Part shown: positions 16,692 to 25,759 of the stretch, piece by piece
Layout: each line of letters opens with the position of its first letter
Position numbering within the stretch: the stretch's first letter is position 1
Source: Gordonia malaquae NBRC 108250
Lineage (GTDB): Bacteria > Actinomycetota > Actinomycetes > Mycobacteriales > Mycobacteriaceae
Length of the DNA: 64,000 nt
Reading direction: 5' to 3'
NCBI RefSeq assembly: GCF_000344135.1
Contig: NZ_BAOP01000014.1
Location: 62,001 to 126,000, forward strand
Translations under genes and position numbers: made by a program
The notes under the pieces: model-generated
The model's input: only the letters and a program-made list of their open reading frames with translations
What the model was told of the DNA's origin: nothing
Database searches by the model: none

Positions 16692-18176
16692 CTAGGGGTT
16701 GGTGAAGGCGGCGAGGAACTCGGTCAGCATCTTCGCGGTGACCGGCCGCGGCAGAAGGTCGATCGCCGCTATCACCGCGCTCAGGTCCAACGCGTCCGAC
16801 GCGGCGGCGGGGTCGGTGTGCGGATCGATTCCCGCACCGACGAGCACCGCCTCGGTCGTCGCGGAGTCGAGACCGAGCGCGTCGTCGACACCGACGGCAC
16901 CCGAGGCGAACGCTGCACCGAGTTCGGCCAATGCGGCGGGTGCCTGAGCGGGCGCGACTCCACGTGCGTCGGCCGCTCCCAGCACCAACGCCTCCGACAA
17001 CTCTCCGACGATCCTCTCGGTGACAGGGGTGATCGTTAGATGGGTGCTCGGTGCGAGAACCGTTCCGTCACTCTGCGTGAACCCGGGCTGGGCCTGAAGG
17101 ATGAATCCACGTGCGGCCACTTCATCGGCCCAACGATGCGGGTCGACGGGGTCGGGGGCGTCGTGGTCGGCGGCGACGGCGAAAACGGGTCCCTGCGGAT
17201 CACCGACCACGCGGAGTCCGTCGATGTTCCGGATGGTGTCGATCAGTGCAGACTGGGCCGAGGAGATGTCGCCGACCAGCTTGCTGAACCCCTCGGCGCC
17301 CAGATGGCGGGTGATCGCCCAGGCTGACGCGAGCCCCGCCGCCGATCTGGAACCGAGCAAGGTGGCGTTGACGATCGGGTATCCGGGCCAGTCGGTGGTC
17401 GCGAAGTACGCGGCACGATGACGGTCACGGTCGGTGTGCAACAGAATCGACGCGCCCTTGGGCGCGTATCCGTACTTGTGGAAGTCGGCGGACAGGCTCG
17501 TCACGCCGGGCACCCGGAGGTCCCAGGCAGGCAACTCCTCCGGCCACCACGCCAGCGCGAATCCGCCGAGGCACGCGTCGACGTGCAACGGCAGTCCGAG
17601 GTCGAGCGCGACTGCTCCGATCTCCTCGATCGGGTCGAGGGCTCCGGTCGGGTAGTTCGGAGCGGATGCGACAAGCAGGAACGTGTCGTCGGTGACGGCG
17701 CCGGCCATCGCTTGCGGGTCGACGCGGGTGGTGATGGGGTCGACGGGTACCCGGCGCGCGGTGACACCGAGGAGTTTCGCGGCCTTGTCGAACGCTGCGT
17801 GGGCAGTGGACGGCATCACGATGCTGCCGGATCCGGCGCGGGTTCCGGAGTGCTCGCGAGCCGCGAGAACGGCGAGCACGCAGCTCTCGGTTCCGCCGGA
17901 CGTGATCGATCCCACCGCGTCGTCCGATCCGAACGCGGTGCGCGCGAAGGTGATCAGATCTCGTTCGCACGACGCGACCGAGCCGAAGACAGTCGGATCG
18001 AGACCGTTGACCGGCTGGACCATGGCGGCTGCGTCAGCGGCGAGGCGGTCGATCTCGGCGAGTCCGGGATCGTAGACGTACGACAGGATCCGTCCGCCGT
18101 GCGTCGGAGCGTCGCCGGCCCGCCTGGACGCGAGTTCGTCGAGGACGTCGTCGATGGGACTGCCCGGTGAGGTCAC
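16692..18176 (-). CDS. PLP-dependent lyase/decarboxylase, sphingosine-1-phosphate lyase-like
   Basis: A 494-residue pyridoxal-phosphate enzyme of the group II decarboxylase fold. The order GGRILSYVYDP, GLDPTVFGSVASCE, SITSGGTES, STAHAAFDKAAK, PLHVDACLGGF and SADFHKYGYAPKG (Schiff-base Lys about 234) resembles sphingosine-1-phosphate lyase more than glutamate or tyrosine decarboxylases. Such lyases cleave phosphorylated sphingoid bases to phosphoethanolamine and an aldehyde; whether this is the substrate here is unknown. About 90 residues at the C-terminus, Ala-rich and helical, are extra to the fold. The GTG at 18176 overlaps the stop of the transporter gene (GTGA), so the two are translationally coupled. 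It is the last gene of a three-gene leftward operon. Confidence 0.82.
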   Translation of the reverse strand: MTSPGSPIDDVLDELASRRAGDAPTHGGRILSYVYDPGLAEIDRLAADAAAMVQPVNGLDPTVFGSVASCERDLITFARTAFGSDDAVGSITSGGTESCVLAVLAAREHSGTRAGSGSIVMPSTAHAAFDKAAKLLGVTARRVPVDPITTRVDPQAMAGAVTDDTFLLVASAPNYPTGALDPIEEIGAVALDLGLPLHVDACLGGFALAWWPEELPAWDLRVPGVTSLSADFHKYGYAPKGASILLHTDRDRHRAAYFATTDWPGYPIVNATLLGSRSAAGLASAWAITRHLGAEGFSKLVGDISSAQSALIDTIRNIDGLRVVGDPQGPVFAVAADHDAPDPVDPHRWADEVAARGFILQAQPGFTQSDGTVLAPSTHLTITPVTERIVGELSEALVLGAADARGVAPAQAPAALAELGAAFASGAVGVDDALGLDSATTEAVLVGAGIDPHTDPAAASDALDLSAVIAAIDLLPRPVTAKMLTEFLAAFTNP

Positions 18177-19489
18177 TGTGTCGTCTTTCGTTCGTAGCGG
18201 AGGAGGACTGCGACGCTGACCGCGACGAGCAGGGCGGGCAGCAACGAGAACCCGAGGGAGATGCCCGTGCGAGCGAGGTCGGTCTGCTGTGCCGTCTCGT
18301 CCCCGCTGGAGGAGACGAAGCCGGTGGCGGCCAACACGAGCAGGTAGACGCCGGGACCGAGCGCGAGGCCGAGCGTCTCGCCCGCCGTCCACAAGCCGGA
18401 GAGTGCACCGCCCTGATCACGTCCTCGATCCTGCGACACTTCATCGATCACATCGGGCAACATCGCGAGGGGGAACGTCTGCATGCCGGCGTAGCCGACA
18501 CCCGCGATCGCGACGAGCGCGAACATCCACGGCCCCGGTGCGGCGACCGCCCCGGACAGGCCGAGCGCCGCGACGCCGAACAGGACTGACGCCGCGAGCA
18601 GACCTGCGCGTTTGCCTTGGCGTACACCGACCCGCACCCACAGGGGCATCACCAGAAGCGCGGGCGCGACCAGTGCGACGAACACGATCGTCAATGCGCC
18701 CTTGTCCTCGAGCACATACGTCGCCACATACTGAGCACCCGCGAGCATGACCGCCGAGGCGAGAGCCTGCAGGACGTAGACGGTCAGCAGAATCCGGTAG
18801 TGGGTGTTGGTCGTGAACGCGGTGAATGCGTCGCGGTGATGCAGGTCCGTGGCGTCGGCGCCGGTGACCGGGCGGGCCCTGGTCGCGGCGAACGAGGTCG
18901 CGACCGTCATCCCCGTCGCGATGAGGGCGACGGACGCGACCGCCATGACCGCGTAGCCGACGGCTCCGCCGCCGAGAGCGTCTCGCACGGCGGGTGCACC
19001 CGCCCCGATCACCAGGATCGTCAAAGCGAGCACCGCGATCCGAACCGAGATGAGTCGGGTTCGCTCGTTGTAGTCGGGTGTCAGTTCGGTGGGCAGCGCC
19101 ACGTATGGAACCTGGAAGCACGCGTAAGCGACGGCGCTGAGGGTGAAGAACAGCAGCACCCAGGCCGCGGCCGCCGCAGGCCCGAACGACTGCGGTGTGC
19201 TGAAGGTGAGGATGAACGCGGGAACTAGCGCGAATGCGCCGAGCCGCATCAGTCGCGTTCGCGTGCCCGTCGCGGCGGCCGCTCGGTCGCTGATCGCGCC
19301 GATGACCGGGTTGATCACCACATCGATCGCCTTGGGTATGACCACGACGATCGACGCGATGAGGGCGGCCACCCCGAGAGTGTCGGTCAGGTAGTACGCG
19401 AGGACGAGCCCCGGCAGGACGCCGAAGCCTCCGGTGCCGACGCTTCCGGCGGCGTACCCGCCGACAACTCTGCGGGGGAGCGCCGTCAT
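18173..19489 (-). CDS. MFS transporter, GPH-type
   Basis: A 438-residue membrane protein with about 12 hydrophobic helices. The N-terminal part (VGTGGFGVLPGLVLAYYLTD, then PKAIDVVINPVIGAISDR) is characteristic of the glycoside-pentoside-hexuronide:cation symporter branch of the major facilitator family. The substrate cannot be read from sequence. The ATG at 19489 overlaps the stop of the upstream hydrolase gene (ATGA), and its own stop overlaps the start of the PLP enzyme, so all three are made together. The context suggests import of a product released by the exported hydrolase, or export of a product of the lyase. Confidence 0.82.
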   Translation of the reverse strand: MTALPRRVVGGYAAGSVGTGGFGVLPGLVLAYYLTDTLGVAALIASIVVVIPKAIDVVINPVIGAISDRAAAATGTRTRLMRLGAFALVPAFILTFSTPQSFGPAAAAAWVLLFFTLSAVAYACFQVPYVALPTELTPDYNERTRLISVRIAVLALTILVIGAGAPAVRDALGGGAVGYAVMAVASVALIATGMTVATSFAATRARPVTGADATDLHHRDAFTAFTTNTHYRILLTVYVLQALASAVMLAGAQYVATYVLEDKGALTIVFVALVAPALLVMPLWVRVGVRQGKRAGLLAASVLFGVAALGLSGAVAAPGPWMFALVAIAGVGYAGMQTFPLAMLPDVIDEVSQDRGRDQGGALSGLWTAGETLGLALGPGVYLLVLAATGFVSSSGDETAQQTDLARTGISLGFSLLPALLVAVSVAVLLRYERKTTQ

Positions 19490-21353
19490 GGCCGGTAGGC
19501 CTCCACACGTTCCCACATCGCGGCGTACGATTCCGCCGCCCGGTACAGGTCAGCGACCAGTGCGGCGCCGTCAGCGCCCGCCTGAAGCCGCATCCCCTGG
19601 ATCCAGTCGGGAAGGAGGCCGTAGTGGGCGGTGCCGTCCTTCGTCACGTCGAATACTCGTACACCGGTCCGCTGGCGACTGACGACGGCGCCGTTCGGCA
19701 TGGTGAAGGGGTAGGTGACAGGTGTTCCAGTCTTCCGCGGTGGCGCCTGCGCGCCCAGCCCGTTCATGTCCGGACCGAACCCGAGGCCGAACGGGCGGTC
19801 TTTCGGCGCGGCCTTGCGTGCCTCTCGCCACTCGTCGATGAACGACTCGGTCTCACCGCCGTACAGGCCGACGACGCCGCCCGCCGCCATGATGCGACGG
19901 TAGTTCAGCTCGTCGGTCCACGAATGGGACGAGACGACACCCGGATAGCGGAGAGCACTGACGATGTCGAGCGCACGGTCGGACGACTTCGCCGACAGAT
20001 GATCGACGTCGACCACCATGTTCCGCTTGATCGTGGCTCTGACCGCGTACTCGCCGAGGCGGGTGAGGCCTCGGACGTTGCAGCGCTCCGAGCCGCGCCC
20101 GACCGCATCGTTGTCATGCGTGTGACCCGGGCACTTGCCGACCTGCCAGAGTCCGCCGCCCGCGTAGACCTGACCGATCTCGACGCCGACGCCCGTGAGG
20201 CCGCCGTCCATGCGTGCACCGCCCAGGGCGTTGTCGAACTTGTGAGTGAGAATCACCTGTCGGACTCCGAGGCCGTGAAGTTCGTCGAGCCCACGGTCGA
20301 TGTCGGCACTGGAGCACAGCGGACGTCCTCCGACCGCGCCGCAGCCGAACGGCTCGGAGATCTCGATGCCCAGCGTGACAGCGAGTTTGCCGGACGCGAC
20401 GATACGGCGCAGTTCCTGGGAATTGGTCGCGATCTGGAAGAAGCCCTTACCCGGCCCGCCCGCCTGCGCGTCGATGTAGTCCCGAAGCTGCAGCAGCCGA
20501 CGGTGCTGGATTCGGACGGACTCCATCTCGTTGCACGGTTCGTCGGACAGCGGGTAGATCTCGCACAGGACGCGGTTCTGGACGTAGTAGTTGTTGAGGA
20601 CGCGTAGTCCGGATCGCCACGTCCTCTCGATCCACTTGTAGTACGTCTGCTCGTGAGTGAGCGAGTACCAGGCGGGATACCCCTTGAAGGTCGGCCAACC
20701 CTTCGTGTCATGCGGGCCGGGTCTGCTGAGGATGTGCTCGCTGACCGCCGGAATGCCGTCGGGTCGGTGATCGGGGCAGTCCGCAAGTGCGACGGTGATG
20801 CCGAGAGGACTGAACGGGCGGCCGCAGTGCATCCGGCCGCCGAGGACTGTTCGGCCATGAGGTGCGCGTGCGAGTCCACGAAGCCCTGGAGTCGCCCGTC
20901 TGCGTCGGTCCCGGTCTGAGTCGGCCCGTTCACGTCGACCTGCGCCTCGGGGAAGGCGCGACACCCGGTGGCCGGGGTCACTCGGACAGCGCGGGTCAGT
21001 CCCTTGGTTGAAGTGAACCGGTATGTGGAACCGGTCCGGTCGACTTTCCAGATCGCGTCGTCAGTCGGTGTCGCAGTCCGGACGGCCTTGCTGCCCTTGG
21101 CTGTCAGCAGTGTGCCCGCGGTGTCGTAGAACAGGAACTTGCCGAGCGCGGCGGCCTTGGCGGTGGACGGCCCCTTGCCCGGCAGCGCGGCGCCGCCGAT
21201 CGCCGACATCGCGAAGCAGCCGTTCGCGATGTCGTAGGCGGGAGTGGCGGGCTCTGCGATGGCGGCCTGCGGGGTCAGCAGCGGCACGACGGCGATGACG
21301 GGCACCAGGAGGGCGGCGGCGAGACTTCGCCATTTCATCCGTGAGACGTCCAT
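19486..21353 (-). pseudogene. exported M19/amidohydrolase-like hydrolase, frameshifted
   Basis: Two open frames together make one protein of about 620 residues. The first part, from ATG 21353, has a signal peptide (RMKWRSLAAALLVPVIAVV... ending AIA), a beta-rich N-terminal domain and GFVDSHAHLMAEQ, a metal-binding HxH motif. The frame then changes near 20846: the rest (LGGRMHCGRPFSPLG onwards, through LTHKFDNA, DHLSAKSS, VVSSHSW to 19486) continues one frame over. Restoring one T gives EQFLGG, the run expected in this family. The hydrolase resembles membrane dipeptidase/M19-type or related metal-dependent amidohydrolases. The break could be a real inactivation or a sequencing error; the downstream coupled genes look intact. 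Confidence 0.75.
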
Positions 21354-21424
21354 GGTCGATAAACGTAGTCGATCGATCGATCTAATTGTGAGCTTTCGCT
21401 CATCGTGAGCATTACCGTGAGCTG

Positions 21425-21922
21425 ATGGACACCTTTTCGGCACAGATCGCCGCATTGACGGCGATCTCCGACATAACGGCGCTCAAGCACAACTACTGGC
21501 GGGCATGCGATGCGAAAGACGTGGACGGCTTCCGTGCGTCGTTCATCACCGACGGTGCGATCATCGATTACGGGCCCCTCGGCACCTTCGACGACGCCGC
21601 GCCGATGGTCGCGGTCTTCGAGCGAGTCGCCCTCGCGAAGGTCGACGGCCGGTACGTCGTTCTCGACATGCACACGGGAGGACACCCGGAGATCGAAGTG
21701 ACCGGACCCGACAGCGCACGTGGTCGCTGGTCGCTGCGATTCCGCCAGGTCAACACCGTCCAACGGACTGAGACGGTGTCAGTGGGCGAATATCACGACG
21801 AATCCCGTCTCGAGGGTGGGAAGTGGCGGATGTCGGTCTGCCGATTCACTCAGCACTGGTCGATCACGCGTCCGATCGGTGACGACGTCGTCGTGGCCGA
21901 GGGGGTGTTCGCCGCCGGCTGA
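21425..21922 (+). CDS. SnoaL/NTF2-like protein
   Basis: A 165-residue protein of the SnoaL-like polyketide-cyclase/NTF2 fold (DUF4440-type). The opening AISDITALKHNYWRACDAKDVDGFRASFITDGAIIDYGP is the usual first helix-strand unit, and HTGGHPEIEV and RWSLRFRQVNTV follow as cone strands. Members bind small hydrophobic molecules or act as isomerases and cyclases; the role here is unknown. It diverges from the frameshifted hydrolase across 71 bases that contain TGAGC-TTTC-GCTCA (21389-21402), a small inverted repeat. Confidence 0.78.
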   Translation: MDTFSAQIAALTAISDITALKHNYWRACDAKDVDGFRASFITDGAIIDYGPLGTFDDAAPMVAVFERVALAKVDGRYVVLDMHTGGHPEIEVTGPDSARGRWSLRFRQVNTVQRTETVSVGEYHDESRLEGGKWRMSVCRFTQHWSITRPIGDDVVVAEGVFAAG

Positions 21923-22010
21923 ACGGGCTGTGGTGGCGATTCGGGTCCGTCGGCCGCGCCGATCGACCACAATCGGTCTTCTCGACTGATGTAGAGGGGT
22001 GGACTGTTCC

Positions 22011-24254
22011 GTGGGTGTGATCGTTCTGGCCGATGTGCGTACGACGACCGAGCAAGAGATCGTCGCGGAGTGGGCCGCATCGAGCTATCCGGGGGTCGAT
22101 GTCCGTCGACTCGGCGAGGTGGACTTCGTGGCACTCGATCCGGAGACGATGCTGGTCCCGGCACGTGTGGTGTGGCTGCCGCCGGTCCGCAAGGGGGAAC
22201 GGAGGGTCGCACTGGCCGACGCCATCGTGCTCTCGAACCCGCGACGCCCTCCGGCATTCCGGCAACAGGCCATCAGGAGACTCGGGCAGGATCGAGTGCG
22301 TGTGGTGGAAGGCGTTCCCGCGACCGTCGCCGACCTCGGGGCCCGCTACGGAACCCAACAGGCCGAGGGGGAGTCGTTCGCCTCCTTCGTCGGGATGCAG
22401 GCGTCTCTGTCGGCCGAACGAGCCGAACTGGAGCTCGTCGGCACGCGGTACAAGGTGCCTCGGCTGGTGGCCGAACAGATCAGTTCGTCAGCGCGCTTCC
22501 AGGCGGCGGCTGCCCAACTCGCGGCCGATCTGGGGCGCAGTGCGTCGTCGGTGGCCCAAGAGGCGACCGAGAAGATGGGGACGTTCGTCGCCACCCAGAG
22601 CCGACTCGTGCAGGACGTCTTCACGTCAACCTTCAGCGGGCTCTACGAGAGAGCGTGGACGGTCTCGGCCGACCTGGACACGCTCGGCCGATTGCGGACG
22701 TTGAACAAGTCGAACTCGCTGGTGTTCCTGCCGTCGCACCGGTCGTACGTCGACACCCTCATCCTGGCCAGCGTGTTGCACGACCACGACTTTCCGCAGA
22801 ACCTCGTCCTCGGCGGCGACAACCTGGCGTTCTGGCCGATGGGCTCGATCGCCCGTCGGGCGGGCACGATCTTCATCCGTCGCAAGTTCGGCTCCGACCC
22901 GGTCTACAAGTTCGCGATGCGCTCGTACCTGTCGTTCATCGTCGAGAAGCACTTCAACCTCGAGTGGTACATCGAGGGCGGCCGGTCGCGTACCGGCAAG
23001 CTGCGGCCTCCGATGCTCGGACTCCTCGCGTACGTCGCCGATGCCGTCGAAGCGCTCGACGACGGTGACGTGATGTTGGTCCCGACGTCGATCGTCTACG
23101 ACCAACTGCCCGAGATCGCGGCGATGGCGCGGGAGTCGGCTGGCGGTGCGAAGACCCCGGAAGACCTGAAGTGGCTGTTCAAGTACGCGCGGGCCCAGCG
23201 GGAGTACCGGGGTGAGGCACGTGTGCGATTCGGCGAGCCGATCTCGCTGCGGACGGCGTTGGACGAAGCGGGAACCGGTCGCGCACGCCTGGAGAAGGTC
23301 GCCTTCCGCGTGATGGACGAGATCAACGCCGCCACCCCGATCTCGGCGACGTCGCTCGCCGGCTTTGCGCTTCTCGGTGCGGAGGACCGGGCCTATACGG
23401 CCCGCGAGATCGAGGAGATCCTCGCGCCGCTGCTGACCTACATCGACGCGCGGAAGTTGCCCGGCCCCGATCCGTCGTTGTGCCGCGGACTCGGTCTGCT
23501 GACCACACTCAGCGAACTGACTGACGCGGGCGTCCTCGACACGTTCGACGGCGGTCCCGAGCAGGTGTGGTCGATCGCGCCGGACAACCACGCGGTGGCC
23601 GCGTACTACCGGAACGGCGCCCTGCATCACTTCGTCGATCGGGCGATCGTCGAACTCGGCATGCTCGCGCTCGCGGACGGGAAGCCGACGCCGTCGGACG
23701 GACTGCTCGCCGCCGGACAGGCCGAAGCACTCCGGACCCGAGACCTGCTGAAGTTCGAGTTCTTCTTCCCGCCGAAGGAGGAGTTCCTCCATCGCCTCGG
23801 CCAGGAGATGGACCTGATCTCCGCCGATTGGCGCACCCGCCGTCCCACAATCGAGTGGGTGTACGACACTCTGTTCGCCAGCGCCGGAATGCTGCTGGCG
23901 CGGCGCTCGTTGCAGACATTCTTCGACGCGCAGTACGTCGTCGCGACGCATCTGGCGAAGCTTGGATCGGTCGACGTCGACAAGGACACGGTGTTGGCCG
24001 ACTGCCTTGGTCTCGGTCGGCAGCTCGCGATGCAGGGACTCGTCAAGATGGACTCGGTGTCGCGTGAGCTGTACGACGCCGCGTACCGGCTGGCCGACAA
24101 TCAGGGCGCCATCGCGGGAGATTCTGATGACGTCGTCCAGGCGGCGCGTCGGGCGTGGCTCGACGACGTGCAGGAGCTGCGGTCGCGTCTCACCCGGCTG
24201 GCCGCGATCGAAGCGGAACAGGCCGCCGCGAACCGACGAGAGGACAACCAGTGA
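22011..24254 (+). CDS. glycerol-3-phosphate acyltransferase (PlsB-like)
   Basis: A large membrane-associated acyltransferase (747 residues from the GTG at 22011) that acylates sn-glycerol-3-phosphate, the first step of phospholipid and triacylglycerol synthesis. The PlsB motifs are present: SHRSYVD with His243 and Asp248 (HX4D), FIRRKFG, YIEGGRSRTGK and MLVPTSIVYD. A GTG at 21999 is in frame, but the AGAGGGG ribosome site at 21993-21999 overlaps it, so 22011 is preferred. The stop overlaps the start of the HAD-PlsC gene (GTGA). The same order of genes occurs in M. tuberculosis (Rv2482c-Rv2484c, plsB2-plsC-WS/DGAT). Confidence 0.92.
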   Translation: MGVIVLADVRTTTEQEIVAEWAASSYPGVDVRRLGEVDFVALDPETMLVPARVVWLPPVRKGERRVALADAIVLSNPRRPPAFRQQAIRRLGQDRVRVVEGVPATVADLGARYGTQQAEGESFASFVGMQASLSAERAELELVGTRYKVPRLVAEQISSSARFQAAAAQLAADLGRSASSVAQEATEKMGTFVATQSRLVQDVFTSTFSGLYERAWTVSADLDTLGRLRTLNKSNSLVFLPSHRSYVDTLILASVLHDHDFPQNLVLGGDNLAFWPMGSIARRAGTIFIRRKFGSDPVYKFAMRSYLSFIVEKHFNLEWYIEGGRSRTGKLRPPMLGLLAYVADAVEALDDGDVMLVPTSIVYDQLPEIAAMARESAGGAKTPEDLKWLFKYARAQREYRGEARVRFGEPISLRTALDEAGTGRARLEKVAFRVMDEINAATPISATSLAGFALLGAEDRAYTAREIEEILAPLLTYIDARKLPGPDPSLCRGLGLLTTLSELTDAGVLDTFDGGPEQVWSIAPDNHAVAAYYRNGALHHFVDRAIVELGMLALADGKPTPSDGLLAAGQAEALRTRDLLKFEFFFPPKEEFLHRLGQEMDLISADWRTRRPTIEWVYDTLFASAGMLLARRSLQTFFDAQYVVATHLAKLGSVDVDKDTVLADCLGLGRQLAMQGLVKMDSVSRELYDAAYRLADNQGAIAGDSDDVVQAARRAWLDDVQELRSRLTRLAAIEAEQAAANRREDNQ

Positions 24255-25759
24255 GTGCGCTGGCCGACCGGCTGCAGGAGATCAAGGCGGCACCGTCGGG
24301 AAAGCAGGTATGCGCCTTCTTCGACTACGACGGAACGCTGCTCGACGGTTTCTCCGCGGTCGCCATTCTGCGCGCCCGACTGAGGAGCCTCGAGTTCACC
24401 GGAGCCGAACTGCTCGACGGCCTGATGGTCGCGCTGCGCGGCTGCTCGTCGGAGCAGGACTATGCCGAAGTGCTCGAAGCGACCCGGCCGGCGTTCGCGG
24501 GCAAGACGTATGCCGAGCTCCTCGCCATGGGGGAGAAGCTGTTCAAGGAGGACACGGCGTCCAAACTGCGACCGCAGATGTGGCAGGTGATCCGCGCACA
24601 CCGCGCCAAGGGGCACCGAATCGTCATCGCGTCGTCGGCCACCCGCTTCCAGATCGAGCCGATCGCCAAGCAGATCGACGCCGACCACGCCCTCGCGACC
24701 GACGTCGAAGTGATCGACGGAGTCGTCACCGGACGGATCCTCGGGCGTCCGCTGTGGGGGCCGGGCAAGGCCGCGGCAGTGCGTCGTCTCGCCGCCGAGC
24801 ACGATCTCGACCTGGCGTCGTCGTTCGCGTACAGCGACGGGAACGAAGACGTGCCATACCTCGAGTCGGTGGGGCATCCTGCCGCGATCTCCCCGCAGAG
24901 CGGTCTGCGGGCCGTCGCCGAGGCGCGAGGGTGGCCGATTCTGGAACTCCGCAACCCGTCGCACAGCGCGCTGAGCATGATCGCCAGGACCAGCGCGTTC
25001 TACGGGTCGTTCCTCGGCGGTGCAGCCGTCGGAATCGCGAAGGGCCTGATGGGCGGTGAGGACAGCACCGCCGCCATGCAGGACGCGGTCGCATCGGGCA
25101 TCGACACCGGATTCGCATTGGCAGGCGTGAGCGTCGACGTGCTCGACGGTCGGGAACACCTGGAGAAGGCCCGACCGTGTGTGTTCGTGTTCAACCACCA
25201 GTCGAAACTCGACCTGCCGGTGATGATCCACCTGGTCCGCGATCATGCGACAGGCGTCGCGAAGAAGGAGATCCGCAGCGTTCCGTTGTTCGGACAGATC
25301 CTCCAGATCGGCGGTGTCGCCTTCATCGATCGAGCCGACGCGGGCAAGGCCATCGAACAACTCGAGCCGGTGGTCCAGAAGATCCAGGAGGAAGGGCTGT
25401 CGTTGGTGGTCGCCCCAGAGGGAACACGGTCGGCGACGCCGCGGATCGGGCCGTTCAAGAAGGGGCCGTTCCACATCGCGATGCAGGCCGGTGTGCCGAT
25501 CGTGCCCGTTGTGATGCGCAACGCGGGCGAACTGATGTGGCGTGGCGCGCAGCTCATCAAACCCGGAACTGTCGAAGTACGGGTCCTACCGCCCGTCGAC
25601 ACCTCGGACTGGGTGCCGGAGAAGGCCGGCGAGTACGCCGAGCAGGTGCGTGAACAGTTCTTGGACGCATTGGCGGACTGGCCGGTGACAGCGTTCGACG
25701 ACGGACGAATGACCAGGACCATGGGAGTCTTCGAATGGAAGGAGTCGGCGGGTGACTGA
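24251..25759 (+). CDS. plsC: HAD phosphatase-acylglycerolphosphate acyltransferase fusion
   Basis: A 502-residue two-domain protein. Residues 15-245 are a HAD-IB hydrolase (FFDYDGTLL with Asp25 and Asp27, IVIASSATRFQIEPIA, SFAYSDGNEDVPYL). Residues 280-490 are a PlsC acyltransferase (NHQSKLD with His316 and Asp321; VAPEGTRS). It is expected to acylate lysophosphatidate to phosphatidate; the HAD part may dephosphorylate a lipid phosphate, but its substrate is not shown. The GTG start overlaps the plsB stop, and the stop lies inside the start region of the next gene (8-base overlap), which implies coupled translation and equal expression of the lipid genes. Confidence 0.92.
   Translation: MSALADRLQEIKAAPSGKQVCAFFDYDGTLLDGFSAVAILRARLRSLEFTGAELLDGLMVALRGCSSEQDYAEVLEATRPAFAGKTYAELLAMGEKLFKEDTASKLRPQMWQVIRAHRAKGHRIVIASSATRFQIEPIAKQIDADHALATDVEVIDGVVTGRILGRPLWGPGKAAAVRRLAAEHDLDLASSFAYSDGNEDVPYLESVGHPAAISPQSGLRAVAEARGWPILELRNPSHSALSMIARTSAFYGSFLGGAAVGIAKGLMGGEDSTAAMQDAVASGIDTGFALAGVSVDVLDGREHLEKARPCVFVFNHQSKLDLPVMIHLVRDHATGVAKKEIRSVPLFGQILQIGGVAFIDRADAGKAIEQLEPVVQKIQEEGLSLVVAPEGTRSATPRIGPFKKGPFHIAMQAGVPIVPVVMRNAGELMWRGAQLIKPGTVEVRVLPPVDTSDWVPEKAGEYAEQVREQFLDALADWPVTAFDDGRMTRTMGVFEWKESAGD

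Noticed and set aside
21371..21382. TCGATCGATCGA palindrome upstream of the frameshifted hydrolase
   Set aside because: It is a simple GATC-type repeat with no unique arms, and such runs are common in this base composition.
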